From the NCBI GenBank assembly GCA_900547295.1, contig URGK01000040.1:1-24146 (forward strand): 24,146 nt of DNA. Direction: 5' to 3'. The notes below the pieces were generated by a model that was not told the DNA's origin, made no database searches, and worked only from the letters and a program-made list of their open reading frames with translations. The position numbers and the translations under genes are program-made. Positions 15,680 to 23,522 of the stretch are shown here, one piece after another. This stretch comes from an uncultured Eubacteriales bacterium. GTDB lineage: Bacteria; Bacillota; Clostridia; Peptostreptococcales; Anaerovoracaceae. Numbering within the stretch: the first letter of the stretch is position 1; each line of letters starts with the position of its first letter.

Positions 15680-16774
15680 CTATTTGTACATTATCGTGCC
15701 CGAATAGGCTTTGTCATACAATGCATCGTCTTCTACCATATAGATATCGGTATTGGAGTGGCTGCCTCTGTCTGCATCATACATTTCATACCACCCGGTT
15801 TCCGCCCTGTAGGTTTCGCCTGTACTGCTGTCATACAGTCTGTCGTAGCCTAAAATCGCATCGCTTTGCTTCTCTGCTATTCTGTCATTTGTAATCTGAC
15901 GGTTTTCCCACGACTGCATATAACTGTCTATTGCGGAATTAACCTGCGCGGCATAGTTTAACGAAGCTGCCGTAACCGAATTACTGTATGCATTTGCCTG
16001 CTGTATGAATGAGTCTTTAAATGAAATGGAGTTGACACATTCAAGCAGCATGTCCTGCATAATCAGGAAATCCTCTGCCGAAGCAGATACGCCTGTTGCA
16101 CAATATACTGCAAGAGGCATTGTGTCTGCTCCGAAGTATTCATACGACCCGGCATCAACAAGGGTTGCCGCAAAGAGTCCCTCCGAAAAAGTACCCTCTT
16201 CAGAATCAAAGGTGGCTCTGATACAGCCCTCGTCTTTTGCGTATGATGCCATAGGTGTTGAGTATGGTATCTCCTCTATAACTTTAAAGCTGTCCATCAC
16301 AGGGTATTTAAAATTTGAATACTGACTGCCTATTGTATTCACATACTCTGTGAGCTTATCGAATTTCTTAAATATATCTGTCGCTCTGCCTGAACTTAAA
16401 ACCACAGCAGGCGCAAACAGATCGGAACCGTATCCCCCGCCTGTTGCCTGCGAATACTGTCTGTACCATTCTTTTGCCTCTTTGCTTTTGAGAATCGGCG
16501 ACAGGCAGCCGTAGCAGAAGATCTGCCTTGATTTGTCTGCAGGATCAAAACATCTTATGCTGTATTCGCCCATAGAGCCGTATGTTTCCACAGTCCAGCC
16601 TGACGGAACTGTCATTGTAAGGGCATTATCCTCATAGGTTTCCGTCGATATATCAGCGCAGTCCGGCTTTGCTATCTCTATAGCCTCTCCGCTGCTGTTT
16701 CCGGTGCTTCCGCTGCAGGAAACAAGAGCAAGGCACATTGATATAATAATTACTGATGATAATATTTTCTTCAT
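15680..16774 (-). CDS. Lipoprotein of unknown function
   Basis: The 364-residue protein has a short lipoprotein signal ending LALVSC, with C20 as the lipidated residue, then a Ser/Gly-rich linker. The body opens with a beta-rich stretch that includes VPSGWTVETYG (56-66). A helical middle follows, and the C-terminal tail has a repeated Asp-Tyr pattern (GYDRLYDSSTGETYRAETGW, then a YEMYDAD segment). This tail resembles a motif seen in Clostridia surface lipoproteins, but I cannot name a family with confidence. It should be anchored to the outer face of the membrane. It starts eight bases after the secreted-protein gene at 16783, with a weak GACGGAA ribosome site, so the two form an operon. Confidence 0.75.
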   Translation of the reverse strand: MKKILSSVIIISMCLALVSCSGSTGNSSGEAIEIAKPDCADISTETYEDNALTMTVPSGWTVETYGSMGEYSIRCFDPADKSRQIFCYGCLSPILKSKEAKEWYRQYSQATGGGYGSDLFAPAVVLSSGRATDIFKKFDKLTEYVNTIGSQYSNFKYPVMDSFKVIEEIPYSTPMASYAKDEGCIRATFDSEEGTFSEGLFAATLVDAGSYEYFGADTMPLAVYCATGVSASAEDFLIMQDMLLECVNSISFKDSFIQQANAYSNSVTAASLNYAAQVNSAIDSYMQSWENRQITNDRIAEKQSDAILGYDRLYDSSTGETYRAETGWYEMYDADRGSHSNTDIYMVEDDALYDKAYSGTIMYK

Positions 16775-16782
16775 ATTCCGTC

Positions 16783-17466
16783 TTATTTACCTGTAAATGT
16801 TACAACCTTAGCCGCAGTAGGAACCTTCACACCTTTTACGGTCTTGTAACCTACGATCTCTGCCTTGTATTTCTTGCCTTTAACAGCATATTTGAATTTG
16901 AACTTGGCATCCTTGCCGTTCTTTGCAACCTTGGCATCCCCTGCGACTGCCGGCTGATTATCAGTTGTGTTGATTATTGTGATTGTGTATCCGTCAACCT
17001 TGGAACCTATAGTCCACGAAAGAGTATTAATGCCTTTTACTTTCTTGCTTTTGAAATTCTTGGCTTTCAGTTTCGCTACGGATTTCTGCGCTTTTGTAGC
17101 CTTGACAAATTTAGCGGTTACCTGCTTGTCCTTGAGATTCCTGTCATATTTCAAAGTATAGCCGTATGCGCCTTTGCCTGTAGTTTTGATTTTAGTGCTG
17201 CCTGAATAAAATCCTTTGAACACATAATCACTGCTGTCAGGAATTGCATATAATGTGGATTCAAAATCATTCCCCTTCACAATTCCGGCAGTACCTTCCA
17301 GTTTGTATTTCTGAAGATTATACATATACATACTGTAGCTGTATATTCCGCCTCCCTCCGTACAGCTTAATTCAAACTGCACGCTTTCGTTTGCTGCAAA
17401 TGCTGCCGTCGGCATAAATGCAACCGCAACTATAAGTGATAATAATATTGCTGTTATTCTCTTCAT
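16783..17466 (-). CDS. Small secreted protein with a Lys-rich, Fn3-like C-terminal region
   Basis: The 227-residue product has a clear signal peptide (MKRITAILLSLIVAVAF, probable cut after AFA at 24). The first mature half has alternating Tyr and Thr residues typical of a beta fold. The second half (about 135-227), with NTLSWTIGSKVDGYTITI and repeated GKKYKAEIVGYK-type strands, resembles the fibronectin-III-like or cell-surface Lys-rich domains common in Clostridia. The function is not recognisable; a binding or wall-associated role is an inference. AAAGGA upstream of the ATG at 17466 is a good ribosome site, and TATAAT-like sequences lie 50-60 bases upstream, without a clear -35. It is the first gene of a two-gene operon with the lipoprotein. 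Confidence 0.72.
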   Translation of the reverse strand: MKRITAILLSLIVAVAFMPTAAFAANESVQFELSCTEGGGIYSYSMYMYNLQKYKLEGTAGIVKGNDFESTLYAIPDSSDYVFKGFYSGSTKIKTTGKGAYGYTLKYDRNLKDKQVTAKFVKATKAQKSVAKLKAKNFKSKKVKGINTLSWTIGSKVDGYTITIINTTDNQPAVAGDAKVAKNGKDAKFKFKYAVKGKKYKAEIVGYKTVKGVKVPTAAKVVTFTGK

Positions 17467-17575
17467 AATCCTTTTCCTTTCTCTTTCGTCTGTAAATTAA
17501 ATATATTTAAATTATATTATATTTTCCCTTACTGCTGAATAATGTTACCACTATAGTCAATGACAATTCCGGTAA

Positions 17576-17604
17576 TTGCTTTTTGAGTCCCGGGGTAATA
17601 TAAT
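17576..17604 (+). promoter_or_regulatory. Promoter of the double-HTH protein gene
   Basis: TTGCTT (17576-17581) and a perfect TATAAT (17599-17604) are 17 bases apart. The leader is about 20 bases, with GGAG at 17621-17624 six bases before the ATG. A compact and credible vegetative promoter. Confidence 0.6.
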
Positions 17605-17630
17605 AGGGTTATCGAGAAACGGAGTATGTT

Positions 17631-19379
17631 ATGGACTTTAAAGACACGCTTAACAAATATATAGATATGCTGGGCTGCAGTGCCAGAGAGCTTTCTGAGG
17701 CATCAGGTATTTCCCCTGCCGTAATAAGCAGATACCGAAACGGCGCCAGAAAGCCCGCAGCAGGCAGTGTGCAGATTACAGGGCTTGCAGGCGGTATTGC
17801 CTCGCTTGCAAAGAGCAAAGGGCTTGATATGAATCAGTCCGAAATATCAGAGCAGCTGGAAGCCTCGCTTCAGGACAGCACATTTAACTATGAAACCATG
17901 CGCGACAACCTGAATACACTGATATCCTCTGTTGATATTAATATTTCAGAACTTGCAAGATTTCTTAATTACGATGTATCCTCGCTTTCACGAATACGTT
18001 CGGGACAGAGAAAACCCTCTGACCCCGAGGGCTTTATCAGCGGTGTATGCTTATTTCTGGCAGGAAGCTGCAATACCACAAAAGACAGACAGATAGTTAC
18101 ATCAGCCCTCGGTCTTGATAAGACTGCTGCTCAGTCTGACGCTCAGTTTTCTGATGCGCTGCGCCTGTGGCTGTGCTCGGAGGACGCCTCTTCCAAAGGC
18201 AGCAATGTCGATAGCTTTCTCAAGAAGCTTGACGAATTCAATCTTGACGATTACATCAGAGCCATTAACTTTGACAGCCTTAAAGTTCCGTCTATGCCGC
18301 TCAAGCTTCCGGTATCCAGAAACTATTACGGTATTGTTGAAATGCGCAAGGGTGAACTTGATTTCTTCAAATCCACAGTTCTTGCCAGAGGCGGCGAAAG
18401 AGTGTTTATGTGCAGTGATATGCCTATGGAGGATATGTCTGAGGATATGAATTTCTCTAAGAAGTGGATGTTCGGACTTGCGCTGATGCTCAAAAAAGGT
18501 CTGCATCTTGATATAATACATAACCTTGACAGACCGTTTATAGAGCTGATGCTGGGACTTGAAAGCTGGATACCTATGTATATGACAGGACAGATTTCAC
18601 CATATTATCTGAAAGGTCTTCAAAACAGCGTGTACTGTCATCTTGATTACGTTTCCGATACTGCGGCGCTCTCGGGTGAATGTATATCCGGATATCACAG
18701 TGACGGCAGCTATTATCTTACCAACAACAGATCAGAAGTTGCCTATTACCGCAAAAGAGCAGATATGCTGCTGAAAAAAGCATATCCTCTTATGGATATA
18801 TACCGCAAGGAAAATGAAACGGCATTCAGACTGTTTATCGCAAAAGAGGTAAATGCAAGCTCTAACCTGCGCAGTATTTTCTCATCGCTTCCTGTATACA
18901 CAATTTCGGAAAATCTGCTTGAGGAAATTCTGAAATCAAATGATATCGCTGATAAAGATGCAAAAAAGATTTATGACTACCGCAGCAAAAAGCTTACAGA
19001 TGTCGAAAATATATTAAAAAGCGGTACAATTAAAACTGAGCTTCCCGTACTCACACAAGAAGAATTCGAGAAGTATCCTATCGGTCTTTCACTATCGGAG
19101 ATGTTTTACGAAAAGGACGTATACTGCACTTATGAGCAGTACAAAAGACATATTGAGGAAACTGAAAATTTTGCCGAAATTCACGAGAATTTAAATCCCG
19201 TTCTGTCTGAAGCTCACGCCTTCAGAAATATACAGATAGTTATAAATGAGGGCAAATGGGTTCTCATATCAAAGAACAGGCACCCTGCGATACATTTTGT
19301 AATACGCCACTCAAAGCTCAGAAAAGCTATCGAAAATATGGTAATACCTGTTTCAGAAAACAAGGCTTCCGAAGGGTAA
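17631..19379 (+). CDS. Large protein with two N-terminal helix-turn-helix segments
   Basis: The 582-residue protein opens with two related XRE-like helix-turn-helix units: residues about 6-42, with LSEASGISPAVISRYRNGAR, and about 94-131, with LARFLNYDVSSLSRIRSGQR. Each ends in a similar R-K-P. They look like an internal duplication. The remaining 400 or so residues form a soluble domain of unknown function, with stretches such as GERVFMCSDMPMEDM and LDIIHNLDRPFIELMLGLES that I associate with a conserved family in Clostridia. No catalytic motif is evident. It probably binds DNA and senses something through its C terminus, but the targets are unknown. It is monocistronic, with its own promoter and a terminator that overlaps the stop codon. 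Confidence 0.78.
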   Translation: MDFKDTLNKYIDMLGCSARELSEASGISPAVISRYRNGARKPAAGSVQITGLAGGIASLAKSKGLDMNQSEISEQLEASLQDSTFNYETMRDNLNTLISSVDINISELARFLNYDVSSLSRIRSGQRKPSDPEGFISGVCLFLAGSCNTTKDRQIVTSALGLDKTAAQSDAQFSDALRLWLCSEDASSKGSNVDSFLKKLDEFNLDDYIRAINFDSLKVPSMPLKLPVSRNYYGIVEMRKGELDFFKSTVLARGGERVFMCSDMPMEDMSEDMNFSKKWMFGLALMLKKGLHLDIIHNLDRPFIELMLGLESWIPMYMTGQISPYYLKGLQNSVYCHLDYVSDTAALSGECISGYHSDGSYYLTNNRSEVAYYRKRADMLLKKAYPLMDIYRKENETAFRLFIAKEVNASSNLRSIFSSLPVYTISENLLEEILKSNDIADKDAKKIYDYRSKKLTDVENILKSGTIKTELPVLTQEEFEKYPIGLSLSEMFYEKDVYCTYEQYKRHIEETENFAEIHENLNPVLSEAHAFRNIQIVINEGKWVLISKNRHPAIHFVIRHSKLRKAIENMVIPVSENKASEG

Positions 19380-19397
19380 CAGACCTTCGGAAGTTTT
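19366..19397 (+). terminator. Intrinsic terminator overlapping the end of the HTH gene
   Basis: A perfect ten-base stem, CTTCCGAAGG (19366-19375) with CCTTCGGAAG (19384-19393), has an eight-base loop and is followed by TTTTAATATA. The 5' arm encodes the last residues, and the TAA stop lies in the loop. It may also slow transcription from the convergent ankyrin cassette. Confidence 0.85.
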
Positions 19398-19411
19398 AAT
19401 ATATTGCTTTT

Positions 19412-20047
19412 TTATCTTCCCATTTTTTCTGCAAACTTTTTAAGTTCCTCAGAAATTCTGATTGTCTGAGGACAGACTTTCTCATAGCTGCGACAGCCGA
19501 TGCAGCATTCCATAGTGTTTTTTGTTACTTCCGTGCCGTTATCCAGCAGAATATTAAACATTTCATCGTAGCCTATCGTTATTATCGAAGATTTTGTCAT
19601 AAGATAATCCAAAGGTGTTTCTGTATATGATTTTCTGCCCTTTGCATTTACATCTTCCCCTGATTTCAGTAGAAGTTTCATAATCTCCGTATAATCTGCA
19701 GACGGCACAGCCTCTGAACAATCTATAATTTCGTGAAGATACGTAGCGCCATAAGGACTTCTGCTGTTAATATCAGCTCCGCATTCTACAAGGAGTCTGC
19801 ACATTTCTGTGTCCTCCGGCTGCTGTGTAACAGATGCCGCAAGGACTCTGGAGTCGCCTGTTGCCTCATATACAGCCCTGTAGTTTTCAAGATCAATATC
19901 ATTATTTTTTAACAGTTCTTCTACAGTCTGATACTCACCATTTACTATCGCATTATATATTTCATAAGAAATATCATCATCTGTCCCACAGCCAATCAGT
20001 GTTATGACTATTGTCACTGTAACAATGATATATATTAATCTTTTCAT
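19412..20047 (-). CDS. Ankyrin-repeat lipoprotein, short paralogue
   Basis: From the ATG at 20047 (AGGAG seven bases upstream; a TTG one codon earlier is less likely) the protein has 211 residues. A lipoprotein signal ends LIGC, with the Cys near residue 20. The rest is helical repeat of ankyrin type, clearest in CRLLVECGADINSRSPYGAT and IMKLLLKSGEDVNAKG. It is clearly related to the next gene upstream: both share a TPLDYLMTKS/TPVDYLMTKS block and the same order of flanking motifs, but this copy ends after the first third of the longer one. It is the last gene of a four-gene AT-rich operon. Its C terminus contains a cluster of cysteines (ECCIGC). Function unknown. Confidence 0.82.
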   Translation of the reverse strand: MKRLIYIIVTVTIVITLIGCGTDDDISYEIYNAIVNGEYQTVEELLKNNDIDLENYRAVYEATGDSRVLAASVTQQPEDTEMCRLLVECGADINSRSPYGATYLHEIIDCSEAVPSADYTEIMKLLLKSGEDVNAKGRKSYTETPLDYLMTKSSIITIGYDEMFNILLDNGTEVTKNTMECCIGCRSYEKVCPQTIRISEELKKFAEKMGR

Positions 20048-20102
20048 CAAACTTCTCCTGTTATTTTACCCTCAGCTGTATTCTTTGCATCAAACATCAC
20101 AG

Positions 20103-21467
20103 TTATATACCGTTTATCTTATTTTTATATTTTAAAATAAGGTCTGCTCTGTCATTCATTCCTGCTTTTCTCAAGAAAGATATAATGTTTTCGCCCTCAT
20201 AGGAAAGATCGCAGGAAACTCCTTTATACATCAGATACTTTGCCATCTCATCACTGGCAAATATATAACAGTACGCCAAGAAGGTTTCCTCCTGTTCAAA
20301 GCTGTTGCTCATCAGAATATCGACAGCTTCTTTGTTTTGTGAAAATACTGCATTAATCCATGAATTTCTCTGAAATTCTGCACCTGCGTCAATCAGTCTC
20401 TGCGCATTCTCAATTTTACCGTGCACCAGTGCAAATGACAAAGGCGTATATTTTTTGAGATCACAGCTCTGCTCAAAAGCCCGGCCTGTATCATTTTGTT
20501 CTGTGAGATTTATTTTATCATTAATATCAAAGCCCTGTCCGATCAGATACTCTACGACTTCCGGCTCATTATATGCCGCGGCAATATCAAGCAGCGACAT
20601 ATCCTCACTGTTTCTACATTTCATATTAAAATGCGTATTTTTAAGGCACTGCAGCACCTCAATATTGCAATTGGCCGCTGCATACCATACCATATATTTT
20701 TTATCTTTATGCCTGTAACTGCCGTTTTTAATAAGCCTTATTATTTCATCTTTGTTTTTATCAAGCAGTATAGCTTCAAGCGCATCTCCGAGGCCGGTTT
20801 CAATATTATTTTCTTTAAGCCGCTTAACTATATCTTTTGCATATGTAAAGCCACTGTCACTGTTAAGGGCATTTTCTAATGTATTTATGGTAATATCTGC
20901 ATCATATTTGACAAACATATTATAAAGTCTGTCAAAGTTATATATAAATACAGGTGATTTTGTCATAAGATAATCAACAGGAGTCCCTTTGAAATCACCG
21001 CTGCCGTTTACATCAGGGTCTGCGCCTTTTTTAAGTATATATTCTGTAATGTCTATAATTTCTCCGTCGTAATCCTCTTCACTATATGCAACAGATAAAT
21101 GAAGATATGAACATCCCTTAGATCCAAGGTCATTAAGGTCGGCACCATAGTCAATTAGAAGTCTACTTAGTTCTTCATGCTCCGGATATACTGAAAAAAG
21201 AATTCTGGGGTCACCGCTCAAATCCTTTGCCGCTCTGCTGTTATCAACAGGTATATTTTCATCAGATGCAAGCAGTTTTTTCGCTTCTTCATAGTCACCC
21301 GCATCTATTGCAAAATACACCTTATCCTCTATGTTTGTGCAATCTTGTTCACTTGTCGCCGGCTCAGGCGTAAGCTCAAACTGCATTTCCGAGTTATTAC
21401 TGCCGCACCCTGCAGCAATAAAAATCGCCAGTATTAAAATTAATAAGTACAAGGCTTTTTTGTGCAT
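20103..21467 (-). CDS. Ankyrin-repeat lipoprotein, long paralogue
   Basis: The 454-residue protein starts at the ATG at 21467, with a perfect GAGGAGG five bases upstream; an earlier in-frame ATG lies inside the upstream gene and is rejected. The signal ends IAAGC, with C21 likely lipidated. Ankyrin-type repeats follow, for example LSRLLIDYGADLNDLGSKGC, VVEYLIGQGFDINDKIN and TPLSFALVHGKIENAQRLID. The N-terminal third matches the short paralogue, including TPVDYLMTKS. It should sit on the outer face of the membrane and bind another protein; the partner is unknown. It begins ten bases after the HEAT-like gene and so belongs to the same operon. Confidence 0.85.
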   Translation of the reverse strand: MHKKALYLLILILAIFIAAGCGSNNSEMQFELTPEPATSEQDCTNIEDKVYFAIDAGDYEEAKKLLASDENIPVDNSRAAKDLSGDPRILFSVYPEHEELSRLLIDYGADLNDLGSKGCSYLHLSVAYSEEDYDGEIIDITEYILKKGADPDVNGSGDFKGTPVDYLMTKSPVFIYNFDRLYNMFVKYDADITINTLENALNSDSGFTYAKDIVKRLKENNIETGLGDALEAILLDKNKDEIIRLIKNGSYRHKDKKYMVWYAAANCNIEVLQCLKNTHFNMKCRNSEDMSLLDIAAAYNEPEVVEYLIGQGFDINDKINLTEQNDTGRAFEQSCDLKKYTPLSFALVHGKIENAQRLIDAGAEFQRNSWINAVFSQNKEAVDILMSNSFEQEETFLAYCYIFASDEMAKYLMYKGVSCDLSYEGENIISFLRKAGMNDRADLILKYKNKINGI

Positions 21468-21477
21468 AATAACCTCC

Positions 21478-22167
21478 TCATATTTCATCTATTAATTGAA
21501 ACAACTCCAATGCAAACAATTTCTGCTGCTTTGGGAAAGTCTGAATTAAAGGCTCCAGTTTCTCTTTCACCATTGACTTTTCAACACTTCCTTTCTCAAG
21601 CAATCTTTCAATAGAATGCAGCAAACTCCACAGTAAAACAAAATGTCCTGTTTCAGCCTCCTTTTGAATACAGCTTATTATATCGTCAAAGAAGCTTTTT
21701 TCGCCGGCACAGCATAATACTTCGTAATATGAAATCCTGACCTCTCTGCGGGTTTCTCTGTTTAAGCAATTAATCAGTTCTCCTATATAGCTTTCCTTTG
21801 AAAACGGCTTGTCCGCTAATTTTTCAAATACATCGTACTGCGACAAAACTGCATAACTCCTTACAAGCGGAACTCTATCATACTGCATAAGACGATATAC
21901 TCTGTCAAAGGTGTCCTTCCGTTTACCAAGACCAATAGAGCCTACCGCATTAACTCTTACAAGAGAACTTTTGTCAAATGTCATATCGTATAGTATGCTT
22001 TCGGAAATATCATTTTCATACAAAGCCAGCAGACATGCTATGTCTGTTCTCACTAATTCATCTTTGCTTACCGAAAGTTTTCTTGCAGTTTCAAAATCTT
22101 TAGCTGTAAGGCAGTATTCTTCATCTAATACTTTATCAATAAAAGCTTTAACATATTTTTTCTTCAT
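21478..22167 (-). CDS. HEAT-like repeat protein, cytoplasmic
   Basis: The 229-residue protein has no signal or membrane segment. It is built of paired helices with HEAT-type spacing, most visible in SSLVRVNAVGSIGLGKRKD, VPLVRSYAVLSQYDVFEKL and RREVRISYYEVLCCAGEKS, where V-R/V-x-A patterns recur about every 30-40 residues. Such scaffolds bind proteins or nucleic acids. No enzyme motif is present. The ATG at 22167 follows the 171-residue gene by five bases with only a weak ribosome site, so coupled translation is likely. Next to ankyrin lipoproteins, an inhibitor or immunity role is one possibility, but nothing in the sequence proves it. Confidence 0.75.
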   Translation of the reverse strand: MKKKYVKAFIDKVLDEEYCLTAKDFETARKLSVSKDELVRTDIACLLALYENDISESILYDMTFDKSSLVRVNAVGSIGLGKRKDTFDRVYRLMQYDRVPLVRSYAVLSQYDVFEKLADKPFSKESYIGELINCLNRETRREVRISYYEVLCCAGEKSFFDDIISCIQKEAETGHFVLLWSLLHSIERLLEKGSVEKSMVKEKLEPLIQTFPKQQKLFALELFQLIDEI

Positions 22168-22172
22168 TACCG

Positions 22173-22688
22173 CTACTCTTCTCCCAGTTCATACTTTGCA
22201 AAATTCTCTTTTTTTGCCCATTTATTCAGAACTTCTTCAATTATTTCAATTTCATCGTTTTTAACATACAGATAAAACATTTCATCTCTGTTATTAATTA
22301 TTCGCTTTTTCATAGCAGAAGCGTCTTTGTATATAACGCTGTAGCATTTGTTCTTTTCGTATACTTTACATACGGCTTCTGATAGTTCTTCTATATCGCA
22401 CACTTCAACAGGTTCATATCCGTCGTCTAACCCTGCTTCTACAAAAAGTGTTTCCTCTTTATCTTTTAAAGCCCACAAAAGCAGCACCAGTTTTTCTATA
22501 TTATCCGAGAAAAATTCTAGCATTAATTTTTGAAAAACCATTTTCCCGCTATAGATATCCCTGGAGTCAGTAACGACCACTTCTGTCCAGTTTTTATCAC
22601 CTATTCCCAGCAACTTTCTCTCTGCCTCTGAAATATGTATATGATTGTCCGGAACTATATAATATATGATATCTGCCAACAAAATCAC
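22173..22688 (-). CDS. Unrecognised 171-residue protein, first gene of the repeat-protein cassette
   Basis: I do not recognise this family. It is a soluble, acidic alpha/beta protein without signal peptide or membrane helices; a hydrophobic LVLLLWAL stretch (about 67-74) is probably a buried strand or helix. Its C terminus, ending with KNDEIEIIEEVLNKWAKKE, is strongly helical and charged. The start is uncertain: GTG at 22688 gives 171 residues, while TTG at 22679, with GGTGA five bases upstream, would remove three. It lies directly downstream of a probable promoter and the AACTCAAA box array. Codon use looks AT-rich like the rest of the cassette. Confidence 0.65.
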   Translation of the reverse strand: MILLADIIYYIVPDNHIHISEAERKLLGIGDKNWTEVVVTDSRDIYSGKMVFQKLMLEFFSDNIEKLVLLLWALKDKEETLFVEAGLDDGYEPVEVCDIEELSEAVCKVYEKNKCYSVIYKDASAMKKRIINNRDEMFYLYVKNDEIEIIEEVLNKWAKKENFAKYELGEE

Positions 22689-22704
22689 CGTCCTATTTAT
22701 TAAA

Positions 22705-22733
22705 ATATCAACACATATTTTGAGTTATGTCAA
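22705..22733 (-). promoter_or_regulatory. Candidate promoter of the repeat-protein cassette
   Basis: On the minus strand a perfect TTGACA (22733-22728) is followed after 17 bases by TGATAT (22710-22705), a weak -10 matching three of six positions. The gap to the first start codon is about 17 bases. The weak -10 and the surrounding boxes suggest regulated expression. Confidence 0.4.
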
Positions 22734-22789
22734 CAGTAATTCAAATAAATTTAAGTTATATCAATATAAACTCAAATTTAGTTTGAGTT
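22719..22789. promoter_or_regulatory. Array of AACTCAAA/TTTGAGTT boxes, candidate operator
   Basis: There is a perfect inverted repeat with eight-base arms and a five-base spacer at 22769-22789 (AACTCAAA, TTTGAGTT). A degenerate version with a four-base spacer lies at 22738-22757 (AATTCAAA, TTTAAGTT), and a single TTTGAGTT at 22719-22726 lies in the promoter spacer. The layout is that of an operator with repeated half-sites. No gene in the window is an obvious partner, although the double-HTH protein is possible. Confidence 0.5.
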
Positions 22790-23379
22790 GTTTGCATCGT
22801 TTTTTGAGAAACTAAAATAATTCTCATTATAATAATACGTTTGTCAAAAATAATATATAATACTCAAAACAGTTAAAGCAAATTTTAGTTTATTTCCTTA
22901 ACAATGCAAATATCATTTTAACAGGAACGAACAGTAATAAGGTGTCGGTTTTTCTCACGAATAAATCCTGCTCTAAAGCAGAGTTTCCTTTTATTACACA
23001 AATCCAGAGAAAATACAGCCCCTTTTTACATTTTTATGAGCGAATATTTCTCAATAATTACATTTTCATGGGCTAATGTTGCTTGAACTGCCGAAAAAAT
23101 CCATAACATCACTGCTATGACTTGTCTAATACTATGCTACTATTCCTTTTCTGCCGCATTATGTTTACCTGTATTTTTATAAAACACATATATTACAATA
23201 CGTCAAATATGCCTTGTTTTTTATATATGAAAAGAGCCATCTCCTCATATTTCAGCCTGTTTTCCTCACATTTTTCCTCAAAACATATAGGTTAGTATGC
23301 CGTCTGTATAGCTTTGTATGCGTTTATCACAATACTCCGTATGCCTTGAATTTACACGTTTACAGGCTTTCCTCCCATA
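22790..23379. other. AT-rich non-coding stretch between the cassette and the IS element
   Basis: No gene is supported here. I see scattered short repeats: AAACTAAAAT (22809-22818) with its inverse ATTTTAGTTT (22882-22891), and two imperfect 27-28 base direct copies at 23028-23054 and 23060-23087. A small hairpin, CTGCT-CTAA-AGCAG, lies near 22968-22981. The 70-codon frame at 23214-23426 runs into the IS end and is not believable. Confidence 0.5.
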
Positions 23380-23387
23380 AAATCATG

Positions 23388-23408
23388 ACTACCGGCTCAG
23401 CCGGTAGT
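23388..23408. repeat. Right-end hairpin of the IS200-type element
   Basis: A perfect nine-base stem with a TCA loop. Subterminal hairpins of this kind are what TnpA recognises on single-stranded DNA. The C-C-G-G core is echoed in the left-end hairpin. Confidence 0.75.
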
Positions 23409-23416
23409 TTGTCTAT

Positions 23417-23509
23417 GCCCCTATAAGGGGCCCTTACCTGCAAGCGTCTTAAGACGCACTGAAAGTTCCACCAACCGCACAAACTTCTCGGGTGAACCTA
23501 AAGGTTCAC
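23417..23509. repeat. Three further palindromes between tnpA and the right end
   Basis: GCCCCT-ATA-AGGGGC (23417-23431), the 14-base palindrome GCGTCTTAAGACGC (23444-23457) and GTGAACCT-AA-AGGTTCAC (23492-23509) lie in about 95 bases. The density exceeds what a terminator and transposase recognition need. A structured RNA read on the minus strand towards the right end, similar in layout to a TnpB guide RNA, is possible. Confidence 0.6.
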
Positions 23510-23522
23510 TTCTTACCCGCTC

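Noticed and set aside
22834..22850. TTGACA and TATAAT on the minus strand near the box array
   Set aside because: They are only about ten bases apart, too close for a promoter.
23214..23426. 70-codon plus-strand frame
   Set aside because: It runs from AT-rich non-coding DNA through the IS right-end hairpin, with no ribosome site or protein-like composition.
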